From assembly GCA_016869215.1 (NCBI GenBank), contig VGEP01000015.1, forward strand, positions 38,604 through 102,603: a DNA stretch of 64,000 nt, read 5' to 3'. Below the pieces are notes generated by a model. That model was given only the letters and a program-made list of their open reading frames with translations, ran no database searches and was not told the DNA's origin. Positions 50,584 through 62,185 of the stretch are shown one piece after another; position 1 is the first letter of the stretch; each line of letters opens with the position of its first letter. The stretch comes from Alphaproteobacteria bacterium (GTDB taxonomy: Bacteria; Pseudomonadota; Alphaproteobacteria; Rhizobiales; Xanthobacteraceae). Both the position numbers and the translations under genes were made by a program.

Positions 50584-51891
<1,308 letters not shown>

Positions 51892-51895
51892 CGTC

Positions 51896-52510
51896 TCAGG
51901 CCTTCACCGTCTTCAATGTCGTGGGGCCGCCAACCGGCGCGCCGAACTGCCGGTCGATCTGCGGGCCGGGCTTGACGGGTTGTCCATTCGCAAAGCCGTC
52001 CAGCACCTTCTCGAAGCTCGCGGGCGTCAGGTCCTCGTAGGTGTCGTTCCAGATCAGCACCATCGGCGCGTTAACGCAGGCGCCCAGGCACTCGACCTCT
52101 TCCCAGGAGAAATTTCCATCGGCAGAGATGTGATGCGGCTCCTCGTGGATGCGCCGCTTGCACACTTCGATCAGGTCGTGCGCGCCGCGCAGCATGCAAG
52201 GCGTGGTGCCACAGACCTGCACGTGGGCCTTCTTCCCGCACGGCTCCAGGAGGAACATGGTGTAGAAGGTCGCGACTTCGAGCGCGCGGATATGCGCCAT
52301 TTCGAGAATGTCGGCGACATGGCGGATCGCGGCCTCCGGCAGCCAGCCGCCGTTCTGCTCCTGCGCGCGCCAGAGCAGCGGGATGATCGCCGACTGCTGG
52401 CGGCCCGGCGGATACTTGGCAATCTGCTTCTTCGCCCAATCGGCGTTCTCGGCCGTGAAGGAAAATTCCTTCGGCTGAAGCTCGGGCGGTGCGACGCGGC
52501 GGACGGACAT
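51896..52510 (-). CDS. nuoE: NADH-quinone oxidoreductase subunit E
   Basis: NuoE is the thioredoxin-fold subunit with the N1a [2Fe-2S] cluster. The 204-residue product has [12 protein letters not shown] and [11 protein letters not shown], which provide the four Cys ligands. It is separated from nuoD by an inserted methyltransferase gene, with 22 bases between that gene and nuoE. Confidence 0.96.
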   Translation of the reverse strand: MSVRRVAPPELQPKEFSFTAENADWAKKQIAKYPPGRQQSAIIPLLWRAQEQNGGWLPEAAIRHVADILEMAHIRALEVATFYTMFLLEPCGKKAHVQVCGTTPCMLRGAHDLIEVCKRRIHEEPHHISADGNFSWEEVECLGACVNAPMVLIWNDTYEDLTPASFEKVLDGFANGQPVKPGPQIDRQFGAPVGGPTTLKTVKA

Positions 52511-52532
52511 GGTTTAGGTTCTCATCTCCGGT

Positions 52533-53489
52533 TCAGTGTGTTGCCATTTTGGGCAGCGCACGGATGCGCTCTTCCCAGAACGCGGAGGTGGTGACGAACA
52601 CGTTGTAGCCGGTCGCCGCATAGACCTTGATGCGGTCCAGCGTCGAAAGCTCCAGTAGCGGCTCGAAGCCGCCGCTCTGCGGATCGAACACGTACATGCG
52701 GTAGGGCGTCCGGTCGCGGATATAGCGCGACACCGTGTGATTGCGGTCTGAGCCATGCTCTTCGACGATTAGCACCGTGTCGCCCTCGAACAGCCGTCGC
52801 CCGCCCTCGATGGCCTCGATCTCGACGCCCTCGACGTCAAGCTTCACAACCAGCGGCCGGCCGCATTCGACCTGCCCCCTGTCGAGCAGGCTATCCAGCG
52901 CGATGACCTCGACCGTTTCTCCGCCGGCGTTCGCCCCGCCGCCGACGATGCTCATGCCTTCGTGCTTGTGACCGGTCAGGACGGCGCTGCCGTTTTTGGC
53001 ACCGACGGCGCAGTGCAGAACGGCGAAGCGGTTGCCGTTGATGTCGGCGTTACGCTTGAGCTTGGCGAGGTTTTGCGACGAAGGCTCGACGGCGATCGCG
53101 GGATGGGCGCCGAACGGCCGGCTCGACACCAGGACCGACCAGAATCCGAAGTTCGCGCCACAGTCGATGAACGTGTAGCCGGTCCCGGCGACGCCCTTGA
53201 GGAAGCTTTCGGTCTCGTCCTCGTATTTGAAATTCCGGTCCAGCAGCAGGCTCCAGTAACCGTCGCCGAACGGGAACGCGAAACGGGCGTCCTCGTTGAG
53301 CTGCAGAACAATCTCGCGCCGGTCTAGCATTGACGTCACCAGCCGCGATCCGAGCGAGAAACCGCGATGGTCGAAGGCCGAGCTGACCTTGGCGCCGGCT
53401 TGCAGCGCCAGCGCCGCGCAGCGCTCCATGGCGCTTGCGCCGTCGAGACGGCCGGTGGTGCGGTCGAAGCCGAGCGGAGGCCGGGACAT
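52533..53489 (-). CDS. FkbM-family methyltransferase inserted in the nuo operon
   Basis: The 318-residue protein has an SAM-binding fold: YTFIDCGANFGFWSVL (motif I), AVEPSSQNLAKLKRNADIN and LVVKLDVEGVEIEAIEGG, which is the FkbM signature. FkbM enzymes methylate hydroxyls of sugars and other small molecules. The target here is unknown, and nothing suggests a complex I role. Its ATG overlaps the nuoD stop by one base (TGATG), so it is translated with nuoD. The frame opens farther upstream inside nuoD but the ATG at 53489 is used. It is not a complex I subunit and is an odd member of this operon. Confidence 0.87.
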   Translation of the reverse strand: MSRPPLGFDRTTGRLDGASAMERCAALALQAGAKVSSAFDHRGFSLGSRLVTSMLDRREIVLQLNEDARFAFPFGDGYWSLLLDRNFKYEDETESFLKGVAGTGYTFIDCGANFGFWSVLVSSRPFGAHPAIAVEPSSQNLAKLKRNADINGNRFAVLHCAVGAKNGSAVLTGHKHEGMSIVGGGANAGGETVEVIALDSLLDRGQVECGRPLVVKLDVEGVEIEAIEGGRRLFEGDTVLIVEEHGSDRNHTVSRYIRDRTPYRMYVFDPQSGGFEPLLELSTLDRIKVYAATGYNVFVTTSAFWEERIRALPKMATH

Positions 53490-54676
53490 CAGCGGTCGAC
53501 CTCCCCGAACACGATGTCGAGCGAGCCGAGGATCGCCGACACGTCGGCCAGCATGTGACCGCGGCACAGGAAATCCATCGCCGACAGATGCGCGAAACCC
53601 GGAGCCCTGATCTTGCACTTGTAAGGCTTGTTGGTGCCGTCCGAGACGAGATAGACGCCGAACTCGCCCTTGGGCGCCTCGACCGCGGCGTAAACCTCGC
53701 CCGCGGGCACGTGATAGCCCTCGGTGTAGAGCTTGAAGTGATGGATCAGCGCCTCCATCGACTTCTTCATCTCGCCGCGCCGGGGCGGCACCACCTTGTT
53801 GTTCTCGACCATCACCGGGCCCTGCCCGTCCGGTTCGCGAAGCTTGGCGATGCACTGCTTCATGATCCGGATTGACTGCCGCATCTCTTCCATGCGGATG
53901 CAATAGCGGTCGTAACAGTCGCCGTTCTTGCCGATAGGGATGTCGAATTCCATCTCCGAATAGCACTCGTAGGGCTGCGCGCGGCGCAGGTCCCAGGCTG
54001 CGCCCGAGCCGCGCACCATCACGCCGGAAAAGCCCCAGCGCCAGCAGTCATCGAGCTTGACCACGCCGATGTCGACATTGCGCTGCTTGAAGATGCGGTT
54101 GTCGGTGAGCAGGCCTTCGAGGTCGTCGCAGACCTTGAGGAACGTATCGCAGAACGCATCGATGTCGTCGATCAATTGTGCCGACAGGTCCTGGTGCACG
54201 CCGCCGACGCGGAAGAACGCCGCGTGCATCCGCGAGCCCGAGGCGCGCTCGTAAAACACCATCAGCTTCTCGCGCTCCTCGAAGCCCCAGAGCGGCGGCG
54301 TGAGCGCGCCGACGTCCATCGCCTGCGTGGTGACGTTGAGGATGTGCGACAAGAGCCGCCCGATCTCGCAATAGAGCACGCGGATCAACTGCGCGCGGCG
54401 CGGCACCTGAATCTTGAGCAGCTTTTCCGCCGCGAGGCAGAACGCGTGCTCCTGGTTCATCGGCGCCACGTAATCGAGCCGGTCGAAATACGGGATCGCC
54501 TGAAGATAAGTCTTCGCTTCGATCAGCTTCTCGGTGCCGCGATGCAGCAGACCGATATGTGGGTCGACCCGCTCCACGATCTCGCCGTCGAGTTCCAGCA
54601 CCAGGCGCAGCACGCCGTGCGCGGCCGGGTGCTGCGGCCCGAAGTTGATGGTGAAGTTGCGAAGGTCTTCGGCCAT
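53489..54676 (-). CDS. nuoD: NADH-quinone oxidoreductase subunit D
   Basis: NuoD, with NuoB, forms the quinone-binding site. It is related to the large subunit of NiFe hydrogenases but without metal ligands. The 395-residue product starts with [25 protein letters not shown], has HRGTEKLIE and ends [12 protein letters not shown]. The ATG at 54676 is chosen over a 17-residue longer frame. A GFA-family gene precedes it and an FkbM gene overlaps its stop. Confidence 0.97.
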   Translation of the reverse strand: MAEDLRNFTINFGPQHPAAHGVLRLVLELDGEIVERVDPHIGLLHRGTEKLIEAKTYLQAIPYFDRLDYVAPMNQEHAFCLAAEKLLKIQVPRRAQLIRVLYCEIGRLLSHILNVTTQAMDVGALTPPLWGFEEREKLMVFYERASGSRMHAAFFRVGGVHQDLSAQLIDDIDAFCDTFLKVCDDLEGLLTDNRIFKQRNVDIGVVKLDDCWRWGFSGVMVRGSGAAWDLRRAQPYECYSEMEFDIPIGKNGDCYDRYCIRMEEMRQSIRIMKQCIAKLREPDGQGPVMVENNKVVPPRRGEMKKSMEALIHHFKLYTEGYHVPAGEVYAAVEAPKGEFGVYLVSDGTNKPYKCKIRAPGFAHLSAMDFLCRGHMLADVSAILGSLDIVFGEVDR

Positions 54677-54683
54677 CGGCGCG

Positions 54684-55133
54684 CTATCCCTTCGCCTGCC
54701 CGGCTTCGGGCGGCGCGAAGGCCGCAAACACTTCGGCGCCGGTCATGTTGTGGGTCTTGTTGGCGAAGTCGTAATAGGCCGGCTTCTCGTCGATGAAGAT
54801 CTGGCTCGTGAGTGCATAGCCGCTGCGGTCGTCGAATGCCTCCGCCGAAACGAAATGCAGGTTCTTGCCGACCAGCCGGTAGAACAGCGGTGTACCGCAG
54901 GTCTTGCAGAAACAGCGCTCGGCCCACTCCGACGAGCGATAGATCCCAAGGTTCGAAGAGTTGTCGACCGTGAGCGTGTCGGCGCAGTCCAGCACCAGGA
55001 ACGGCCCGGCGGTCCAGCGGCGGCACATGCCGCAATGACACGCGCCGACCTCGCTGTTTGCGGGCGACGCGGAGAACCGCACCGAACCGCACAGGCAGCC
55101 GCCGCTCTTTCGGGTTGCGGGAGTGGCGTTCAT
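54684..55133 (-). CDS. GFA-family (CENP-V/GFA fold) zinc protein in the nuo operon
   Basis: The 149-residue protein has the GFA fold with Cys pairs for zinc: [19 protein letters not shown] and [14 protein letters not shown]. The family was named for glutathione-dependent formaldehyde activation, but most members have unknown roles. The ATG at 55133 lies just after the nuoC stop (five bases). The gene interrupts nuoC-nuoD, which are adjacent or fused in most bacteria. Confidence 0.88.
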   Translation of the reverse strand: MNATPATRKSGGCLCGSVRFSASPANSEVGACHCGMCRRWTAGPFLVLDCADTLTVDNSSNLGIYRSSEWAERCFCKTCGTPLFYRLVGKNLHFVSAEAFDDRSGYALTSQIFIDEKPAYYDFANKTHNMTGAEVFAAFAPPEAGQAKG

Positions 55134-55138
55134 CGGGA

Positions 55139-55747
55139 TCAGCCCTTCGTCGCCTTTTCGTCGCCGGCGAGCGGCACGTAGCCCGCGCCTTCCCACGGCG
55201 ACAGGAAATCGAAATTGCGGAACTCCTGCGCCAGCCGGACCTTGTCGTAAACGACGCGCTTCTGTTCATCGTCCCAGCGCACCTCGACGAAGCCGGTGAG
55301 CGGGAAGTCCTTGCGCAACGGATGGCCCTCGAAGCCGTAGTCGGTGAGGATGCGGCGCATGTCCGGGTGGCCGGTGAACAGCACGCCGTAGAGGTCATAC
55401 GTTTCGCGCTCGAACCAGTCGGCGCCGGGGAACACCTCGATGATCGAGGGCACGCGGGTGTCCTCGCCGGCCTCGATCTTTACCCGGATGCGGCGGTTCA
55501 GGGTCGGCGACAGCAAATGATAGACCACGTCGAAGCGCCGCGGGCGCTGCGGCCAGTCGACGGCGGTAATGTCGATGAAGCATTTGAACTGGCAGCTCTC
55601 GTCGTCGCGCAGGAAGGTTGCGACCTTGACGATATCGCGCGCCGTCGCGGTGATGGTAAGCTCGCCGTTGGCGACCCAATAGCCGACCACCGAGCCCGCA
55701 AGCGCCCCCGCAATCGTCTCGCTCAGCTTTTCCAAAGTCTCGTCCAT
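55139..55747 (-). CDS. nuoC: NADH-quinone oxidoreductase subunit C
   Basis: NuoC is the 30-kDa peripheral-arm subunit. The 202-residue product has [13 protein letters not shown], the family signature [40 protein letters not shown] (split here across residues ~115-155), and a C-terminal tail. The ATG at 55747 is chosen because the open frame continues upstream into nuoB without family similarity. It lies 11 bases after nuoB. Confidence 0.96.
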   Translation of the reverse strand: MDETLEKLSETIAGALAGSVVGYWVANGELTITATARDIVKVATFLRDDESCQFKCFIDITAVDWPQRPRRFDVVYHLLSPTLNRRIRVKIEAGEDTRVPSIIEVFPGADWFERETYDLYGVLFTGHPDMRRILTDYGFEGHPLRKDFPLTGFVEVRWDDEQKRVVYDKVRLAQEFRNFDFLSPWEGAGYVPLAGDEKATKG

Positions 55748-55758
55748 CGACCGTCCGT

Positions 55759-56319
55759 TCAGCGCTCGATCGTTCCGATGCGGCGGATTTTCTTTTGCAG
55801 CAGCAGCACGCCGTACAGCAGCGCCTCCGCGGTCGGCGGACAGCCCGGCACGTAGATGTCGACCGGTACGATGCGGTCGCAGCCGCGCACCACCGAGTAG
55901 GAGTAATGGTAGTAGCCGCCGCCGTTGGCGCAGCTTCCCATGGAGATGACGTAGCGCGGCTCCGGCATCTGGTCGTAGACCTTGCGCAGCGCTGGCGCCA
56001 TCTTGTTGGTCAGCGTGCCGGCCACGATCATCACGTCGGACTGCCGCGGCGAGGCGCGCGGCGCAAAGCCGAAACGCTCGACGTCGTAACGCGGCATCGA
56101 CACCTGCATCATCTCGACCGCGCAGCAGGCGAGGCCGAAGGTCATCCACATCAGCGAGCCGGTGCGCGCCCAGGTGACGAGGTCCTCAGTCGCGGTGACG
56201 ATGAAGCCCTTGTCGGCGAGCTCGTCGTTCAGGCCGACGAAAAACCGGTCGTCCGATCCGACCGGCCGGCCGGTGCGCGGATCGAGAATGCCCGTGGCGG
56301 GTGGGGACACGACGGTCAT
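55759..56319 (-). CDS. nuoB: NADH-quinone oxidoreductase subunit B
   Basis: NuoB carries the terminal N2 [4Fe-4S] cluster next to the quinone site. The 186-residue product has the tandem Cys [30 protein letters not shown] and [15 protein letters not shown]. It is 22 bases after nuoA. Confidence 0.97.
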   Translation of the reverse strand: MTVVSPPATGILDPRTGRPVGSDDRFFVGLNDELADKGFIVTATEDLVTWARTGSLMWMTFGLACCAVEMMQVSMPRYDVERFGFAPRASPRQSDVMIVAGTLTNKMAPALRKVYDQMPEPRYVISMGSCANGGGYYHYSYSVVRGCDRIVPVDIYVPGCPPTAEALLYGVLLLQKKIRRIGTIER

Positions 56320-56341
56320 GGCGCGTTCGGTCCTGGCGCGA

Positions 56342-56707
56342 TCAGTCCCACTCGAGCGCCCCCTTCTTCCATTCGTAGATAAATCCCACGGTCAGCACCC
56401 CAAGAAACACCATCATCGACCAGAAGCCGTAGACCCCGAGTTCCCCGAACGTGACCGCCCAAGGGAACAGGAATGTGACTTCGAGGTCGAAAATGATGAA
56501 CAGGATCGCGACGAGATAGAAGCGCACGTCGAACTTCATGCGCGCGTCGTCGAAGGCGTTGAAGCCGCACTCGTAGGCGGAGAGCTTCTCCGGGTCCGGG
56601 CTCTTGTAGGCCACGGCGAAGGGGGCGATCAGCAGCGCAAGCCCGATGCCGAGAGCGACCGCGATGAACACGACCAGCGGAAGATAGTCCTGTAGCAGCG
56701 CGCTCAT
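56342..56707 (-). CDS. nuoA: NADH-quinone oxidoreductase subunit A
   Basis: NuoA is a three-helix membrane subunit near the quinone channel. The 121-residue protein has [45 protein letters not shown] (split in family alignments), with the acidic residues typical of NuoA. It is the first gene of the operon. The 238 bases upstream, up to the metal cluster, must hold the operon promoter, but I could not place it. Confidence 0.97.
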   Translation of the reverse strand: MSALLQDYLPLVVFIAVALGIGLALLIAPFAVAYKSPDPEKLSAYECGFNAFDDARMKFDVRFYLVAILFIIFDLEVTFLFPWAVTFGELGVYGFWSMMVFLGVLTVGFIYEWKKGALEWD

Positions 56708-56945
56708 CGGCGACCCTCAATGCGCCCGCCAAAGCTCGCCCCGACCCTTCGACGCCGGTCGCGGCGCCGCAAGCCCCACTCAAGCCCCCAGACCGGAGAT
56801 CGGATTCGTTCCAAAGACAGGCGAAGCGAGGCTTAGCGCAGCGCACAAGGGGTGGCAAGGCGCAAGGCCCAAAGCCTCCACGGCCCATTTTCAGGGCATG
56901 TCGAACGGGTCGTCGCCGCGCGGACGGGCCGCCGCGGCTCCCGAC

Positions 56946-57317
56946 TCAATTGAAGCGCGCCTGGACGGTCTTGCCGTTCGGTCGCGTAATCTGCACGACG
57001 CCTTTGGGCGCTACGGGCAGACTACCTGACGCCTTGCCGCTCAGCCTCCCCGCGCCCGCGGGTTCAAGCGCGATCCGCTGCGACTTGCCCTCGATCACCA
57101 GGATCGCCAGCGCCTTATGGCCCACCGACGCGACCACCTTGTCATTGTGGTCGCTGAGGAACACGTCAATCGTGCCGTTCTTGGCCACCAGTTCGACGTG
57201 GTACTCGCCGGCGTCCGCGACCCGACCGCCATTGGCTCCCTTGGCATCGTGTGCCGCGCCGTGCGCGGCCGAAAGCAACAAGGTGAGTGCGGCGGCGATC
57301 GTGGTTCGGAACTTCAT
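56946..57317 (-). CDS. Small periplasmic protein of the metal efflux cluster
   Basis: The 123-residue product begins with a clear signal peptide (KFRTTIAAALTLLLSAAHGAAHD, cut near Ala-Ala-His). The mature ~100 residues look like a small beta-sandwich (GEYHVELVAKNGTIDVFLSDHNDK). I do not recognise a named family. It follows the RND pump gene by 16 bases and is likely cotranscribed. A periplasmic metal-binding or chaperone role is inferred from context only. Confidence 0.75.
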   Translation of the reverse strand: MKFRTTIAAALTLLLSAAHGAAHDAKGANGGRVADAGEYHVELVAKNGTIDVFLSDHNDKVVASVGHKALAILVIEGKSQRIALEPAGAGRLSGKASGSLPVAPKGVVQITRPNGKTVQARFN

Positions 57318-57333
57318 GCTTCTCTCCTCGGGG

Positions 57334-60300
57334 TCAGAATGACGGGGTGACGGAAACGGGCTGGCCGGTGCCGCGGTTCGCTTGCTCGGCGACGGTCATC
57401 CGCAGCCGCTTGATGGGCTTCCGACCGAACCGCATGAGCAGGATCGGCGTCAGGAAGGCGTCGAATGCAGTCGCGCTCAGAAGCCCGCCGAAGATCGTGA
57501 CTGCGACCGGATGCAGGATTTCCTTGCCCGGGGTGGCGGCGTCGATCATCAGCGGAATCAGCGCAAGCCCCGCCGACAGCGCGGTCATCAGCACCGGCGT
57601 GAGCCGCTCCATGCTGCCGCGCACGACGAGTTCGCGGCCCCAGGGCATGCCCTCGTGCAACGCGAGGTTGATCGTGTGGCTGACCTTGAGGATGCCGTTG
57701 CGCGCCGCGATCCCGGTGAGCGTGATGAATCCGACCATGCTCGCCACAGACAGGGGCTGGTCCGCAAGCCAGAGCGCAGCGACCGCCCCGATCAGCGCAA
57801 GCGGCAGGCTGCCCATGACGATCAGCGCCAGCGCCGCGGAGCGGTAGCGGCTGTAGAGGATTGCGAAGATCAGCGTCAGCGACACGAGCGACAACAGCCC
57901 GATGGTCCGGCTTGCCTGCTCCTGCGCCTTGAACGTCCCTTCCAGGCTCGTGAACGAGCCCTCCGGCAATTCGAGGGCGCGCAGCTCGGTCCGGATTGCC
58001 TCGACGATAGCCGAACCGTTGGCGCCGCCTTGGACGTTGCCGAACACAGCGAGCCGGCGCCGGCCGTTCTCCCGTAGAATCTGGTTCGGGCCGTCGGTCT
58101 CCCGGATGTCGGCGATCTGGCGCGCGGGAATCCACCCGTTCGGGGTCTCGATCAGGAGGTCGCCAAGCCTCTGCGTGGTACGCAAGCGGTCGGGCAGACG
58201 CATGACGACATCGAAGCGGCGATGGCCGTCGACCACCTGCGAGGCTACGCGGCCACTCGACAGGCGGCTCAACTGCTCGACGACTGCGCCCGGCTGCACG
58301 CCGTAGAGTGCGGCCCGGCCATAATCGATGCGGATTTCCAATTGGGGAATGCGGACCTGCTTCTCGACCTGGAGATCGACCATGCCGGGAATCGCGGCGA
58401 GCCGCCGCCGCAAGTCCTCCGCGATATTGCGCATCGCATCGAGGTCCTCACCGAACAGCTTGATTGCGATGTCAGCCCGCACGCCCGACAGCATGTGGTC
58501 GAGCCGGTGCGAGATTGGCTGGCCGACGTTGATCGACAGCGGCAGGACCGACAGCCGGGAGCGAATGTCGGCGACGATGTCCGCCTTGGTCCGCTTCGAC
58601 GGCTTCAGGTCGATTTCGAGGTCGGTGGAATGCACGCCCTCGGCGTGCTCGTCGAGCTCGGCGCGGCCCGTACGGCGGCCAACCGATTTGACGTCGGGCA
58701 CGTCGAGCACCAGCCGCTCCGCGATCTGGCCGACGCGGTTTGACTCAGCGAGCGATATGCCCGGATTGAACGCGAGATTGATCGTGAATGTGCCTTCGTT
58801 GAACTGCGGCAGGAAAGCGCGCGGCATTAGATAGGCGCCTGCCGCAGAGGCCGCGACCGCGAGCAGGGTCACGGCAAATACGATCCGGGCGTGAGCGAAC
58901 GCGCGGGCAAGGCCGCCCTCGTAGTGCAGCTTCAGCCAGCGCACCAGCGGGCTCTCTCGCTCGTCGAGGCGCTTCAGGCCCGGCAGCATGTAATAGGCCA
59001 TGACCGGCGTGAGCGTGATCGAGACCACGAGACTCGCGAGGATCGCCACGATGTAGGCTTGCCCGAGCGGTGTGAACAGCCGCCCCTCGATACCCGACAG
59101 CGCAAACAACGGTACGAACACCAGCACGATGATGACACTGGCGTAGAGAATGCCGGATCGCACCTCCTGCGAAGCGCCGACCACCACATCGAACACGGTG
59201 CGCGGATTGCCCGCGGCGCGGTTCTCGCGCAGCCGCCGGAAGATGTTTTCGACGTCAACCACCGCATCGTCGACCAGCGCGCCGATGGCGATGGCGATGC
59301 CGCCGAGCGTCATCGTGTTGATGGTCAGGCCGGCGAAATAAAAGACCGCTGCAGTGGCGAGGATCGAAACCGGGATCGCCGTGAGCGAGATCGCCGTAGT
59401 CCGCCAGTTCAAAAGGAACGCGAACAGCACGACCGCGACCACCAGCGCCGCCTCAACCATGACCTTCTTCACGTTGCCGATCGAGGTCTCGATGAAGTTT
59501 GCCTGCCGGAAGATCACCTGATCGGCCTTGATGCCGAGCGGCAGGGTCTTGTTCAGTTCGGCGACCGCTTCTTCGAGTTGGTTCGTCAACGTGATGGTGT
59601 CGACACTCGGCTGTTTCTCGACCGACACGACCACAGCGGGCTTTCCCATGTAGCCGCTGTCGCCGCGCTTGACCTTGGGCGCGAAGTCCACGGTCGCGAC
59701 CTGGTGCAGATAGACCGGCCGGCCTTCGATCTTGGCGACCACGATGCGGCGCAGGTCGTCGAGGCTCGTGGTGCGGCCGATGTTGCGGATCAGGTATTCG
59801 CGCGAATGCAGGTCGGTGAAGCCGCCTCCGGTGTTGGTGCCGAATTGCTGGAGCGCGCGCTCCACCTGCTCGTAGTTGACGCCAAGCGCGCGCAGCGCCG
59901 GCGGTTGCGGAGCGACGCGATACTGCCGCACCTCGCCGCCCATCGGGATCACCTGGGCAACGCCTGGGATGCTGAGCAGCCTCGGCCGGATGGTGAAGTC
60001 GGCGACCTCGCGCAGCTCCATCGGCGTGGCGCGGTCGCTTGTCAGCGCGATCATCAGCACCTGACCCATGATCGAGCTGATCGGACCCATGTGCGGCGCG
60101 ACGTTCGGCGGCAACTGGCTGCGAACCAGACCCAGCCGTTCGGCGACCAGTTGCCGGTTGCGGTAGATGTCCGTGCCCCAGTCGAATTCGACGTAGACCA
60201 TCGACAGGCCCACGCCCGACACGGAGCGCACGCGGCTGACGCCCGGCACGCCGTTCATCTGGGTTTCGATCGGGAAGCTGACCAGCACCTCGACTTCCGG

Positions 60301-60474
60301 CGGCGCGAGGCCATCGGCCTCGGTCATGATCGTGACCGTCGGCCGGTTGAGATCCGGCAGCACGTCGACCGGCAGGCGGAACACGCTGAACGTGCCCAGC
60401 ACGATCAGCGCGACGCTCAGCGCCAGAACCAGCATCCGGTTGCGCAGCGATTGCGTGACGAGAAAAGTGAACAT
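57334..60474 (-). CDS. Heavy-metal efflux RND pump (CzcA/CusA-like)
   Basis: The 1046-residue transporter has the RND layout of 12 helices and two large periplasmic loops. The N terminus (VTQSLRNRMLVLALSVALI, DVLPDLNRPTVTIMTEADGL) and IAIGALVDDAVVDVENIFRR in helix 4, with Asp/Asp/Glu, match the heavy-metal (HME) branch rather than drug pumps. CzcA (Co/Zn/Cd) and CusA (Cu/Ag) types cannot be told apart with confidence here. It lies between the adaptor and the small periplasmic gene. No outer membrane channel is encoded nearby. Confidence 0.9.
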   Translation of the reverse strand: MFTFLVTQSLRNRMLVLALSVALIVLGTFSVFRLPVDVLPDLNRPTVTIMTEADGLAPPEVEVLVSFPIETQMNGVPGVSRVRSVSGVGLSMVYVEFDWGTDIYRNRQLVAERLGLVRSQLPPNVAPHMGPISSIMGQVLMIALTSDRATPMELREVADFTIRPRLLSIPGVAQVIPMGGEVRQYRVAPQPPALRALGVNYEQVERALQQFGTNTGGGFTDLHSREYLIRNIGRTTSLDDLRRIVVAKIEGRPVYLHQVATVDFAPKVKRGDSGYMGKPAVVVSVEKQPSVDTITLTNQLEEAVAELNKTLPLGIKADQVIFRQANFIETSIGNVKKVMVEAALVVAVVLFAFLLNWRTTAISLTAIPVSILATAAVFYFAGLTINTMTLGGIAIAIGALVDDAVVDVENIFRRLRENRAAGNPRTVFDVVVGASQEVRSGILYASVIIVLVFVPLFALSGIEGRLFTPLGQAYIVAILASLVVSITLTPVMAYYMLPGLKRLDERESPLVRWLKLHYEGGLARAFAHARIVFAVTLLAVAASAAGAYLMPRAFLPQFNEGTFTINLAFNPGISLAESNRVGQIAERLVLDVPDVKSVGRRTGRAELDEHAEGVHSTDLEIDLKPSKRTKADIVADIRSRLSVLPLSINVGQPISHRLDHMLSGVRADIAIKLFGEDLDAMRNIAEDLRRRLAAIPGMVDLQVEKQVRIPQLEIRIDYGRAALYGVQPGAVVEQLSRLSSGRVASQVVDGHRRFDVVMRLPDRLRTTQRLGDLLIETPNGWIPARQIADIRETDGPNQILRENGRRRLAVFGNVQGGANGSAIVEAIRTELRALELPEGSFTSLEGTFKAQEQASRTIGLLSLVSLTLIFAILYSRYRSAALALIVMGSLPLALIGAVAALWLADQPLSVASMVGFITLTGIAARNGILKVSHTINLALHEGMPWGRELVVRGSMERLTPVLMTALSAGLALIPLMIDAATPGKEILHPVAVTIFGGLLSATAFDAFLTPILLMRFGRKPIKRLRMTVAEQANRGTGQPVSVTPSF

Positions 60475-60486
60475 CGCGGGCCTCGC

Positions 60487-62097
60487 TCAGCGTACGTGGT
60501 CGAGCAGGTCGGCGCCCTGGCTCACGACGCGCTGCTTGGGTTCGATTCCCGCTGAGATCAGGACACGCTCGCCGTCGAGCGGTTCGGCGCGCACCGGACG
60601 CGGCTGGAATCGTTCGGCCGCGGTATGCACGTAGACGAAGTCCTGGCCGTTGGCGCTTCGCACCAGGCTCGCGCGCGGCAAAGCGATACCCTCACGCGCT
60701 TCGTCGCTCGCCACGAACACGGTGACGAACTGGCCCGCACGAAGCCCGTTGCTCTCGCCGTTCACCGAGAAATGCATTGGGATGGACTGGTTGCGATCGG
60801 CGAAGCCGGAGCCGCGAAACGACAGCGTCAGCGTGCGGCCGTTTGCGGTCATGGCCGACGCGGTCTGCGAGGCGGCCAGCGCGTCGAAGCTCAGCGCCTC
60901 GATCCAGAGCTTCGTCGGGTCGACGATATGGAAGATCACGGCGTTGGGCTGCGCCATCTGGCCCGCGATCGCCGTGCCGTCGGCGATCACACCCGAGACC
61001 GGCGCAACCAGCGCCTCCGGTTCGCGGCGCGCGCGGTCGAGCGCCGCCCGCCGGTCCTTGAGGCCTTGCAGCTCAAGACGGGACTCTTCGAGCTGTGAGG
61101 CCGGAATGGCGCCGCTCGGCGCCAGGCGCTCGTAACGCCCCACGCGCCGGCCGACGATGTCGATCTGTTGGTCGAGTTCGCCCTGCCGCTGGCGCATGTC
61201 GGACAGATCGATAGCCTGCAGCGGAGGCGTCACCAGCGCCAGCACATCGCCCTGCTTGACCGCCGTGCCGAGCCTCGGAAAACCGCCGGGCGGCGGCGAC
61301 AGCCGCCCGCCGACGGACGCCTGCACGTATCCGCTCGCATTGGGATCGGGGATGATCCGGCCGGGCAACTCGATCGCACGCGGATGGCGTGAAACCTCGG
61401 TCACCAGCGTGCGCAGTCCAAAGACGCGCTGGATCGGCTTGGGCACGAACACGGCGCCGTCGATGCCGCGCGTGGCGCGGTCCGTATCGGGCGCTGTTGG
61501 CTGCTGCGCCTGAGCTTGGCCGCTCGCATGCAAGAGTGCGGCAGCGAGGAGGACAGCCACGGGCACAGCGCGCCTGCGGCCGACCGCGGCAAGCCCGATA
61601 CCGATGAGCAGCCCCGCACCAAGCGCCAGTCCGGTCGCAGGCTGAAGCATCGACGCCAGGACGGTTGCCGGCACACTCGCGGTCGCGGCGGCGCCGCCCG
61701 GAATGGCGATGCTTACCGGCAGGACATCCACTGCCCCACCCACGGTGACGGTAAAGATCAGGTCGAACTGACCTGGCTTTTCGAGCCAGGGGGCCTTGAG
61801 CCGGTAAGCGCCGGTGGACGCACTGGCCACCGCCTGACCCTCGGGTGTTTCGACCTCGACGGTCGCGTCCGTGACCGGCTCGTTGGTGCCGAACCGGTCG
61901 AGATAAATGACTAGCTCGGCTCCCCGCGCGACCGCGACCAGTTCCAGAAGTTCCGAAGCCGCTTCGCCGCGTGGCGCGGCGTCCTTCTGCACGACCGGCT
62001 GCGGGCCGTGATCGTGGCCTTCGTGCGCGTGGCCGTTTGCGATACCACAAACGAAAAGAGCGGCCGCTGTAATCGCTGACGCGAGGGATTTTCGCAT
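60487..62097 (-). CDS. RND efflux periplasmic adaptor with extra N-terminal domain
   Basis: The 536-residue protein has a C-terminal half that is a standard CusB/HlyD adaptor: PGRIIPDPNASGYVQASVGGRLSPPP, a hairpin of coiled coil around residues 300-350, and a barrel with PMHFSVNGESNGLRAGQFVTV. Before it lie ~200 residues not usual for adaptors: a signal peptide, a His-rich run (AHEGHDHGPQP), a beta-sandwich-like region and a second hydrophobic segment near 160-195. This suggests a fusion of a metal-binding periplasmic module to the adaptor. It is 12 bases upstream of the pump gene. Confidence 0.87.
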   Translation of the reverse strand: MRKSLASAITAAALFVCGIANGHAHEGHDHGPQPVVQKDAAPRGEAASELLELVAVARGAELVIYLDRFGTNEPVTDATVEVETPEGQAVASASTGAYRLKAPWLEKPGQFDLIFTVTVGGAVDVLPVSIAIPGGAAATASVPATVLASMLQPATGLALGAGLLIGIGLAAVGRRRAVPVAVLLAAALLHASGQAQAQQPTAPDTDRATRGIDGAVFVPKPIQRVFGLRTLVTEVSRHPRAIELPGRIIPDPNASGYVQASVGGRLSPPPGGFPRLGTAVKQGDVLALVTPPLQAIDLSDMRQRQGELDQQIDIVGRRVGRYERLAPSGAIPASQLEESRLELQGLKDRRAALDRARREPEALVAPVSGVIADGTAIAGQMAQPNAVIFHIVDPTKLWIEALSFDALAASQTASAMTANGRTLTLSFRGSGFADRNQSIPMHFSVNGESNGLRAGQFVTVFVASDEAREGIALPRASLVRSANGQDFVYVHTAAERFQPRPVRAEPLDGERVLISAGIEPKQRVVSQGADLLDHVR

Positions 62098-62185
62098 AAC
62101 CTATTCCTTGCCGATGAACGGGATTGGCACGGTTCGAGCGTGCGCGCGCACGCGCCACGTCACGAAAGCCAAAGGCAGTTCAGGC

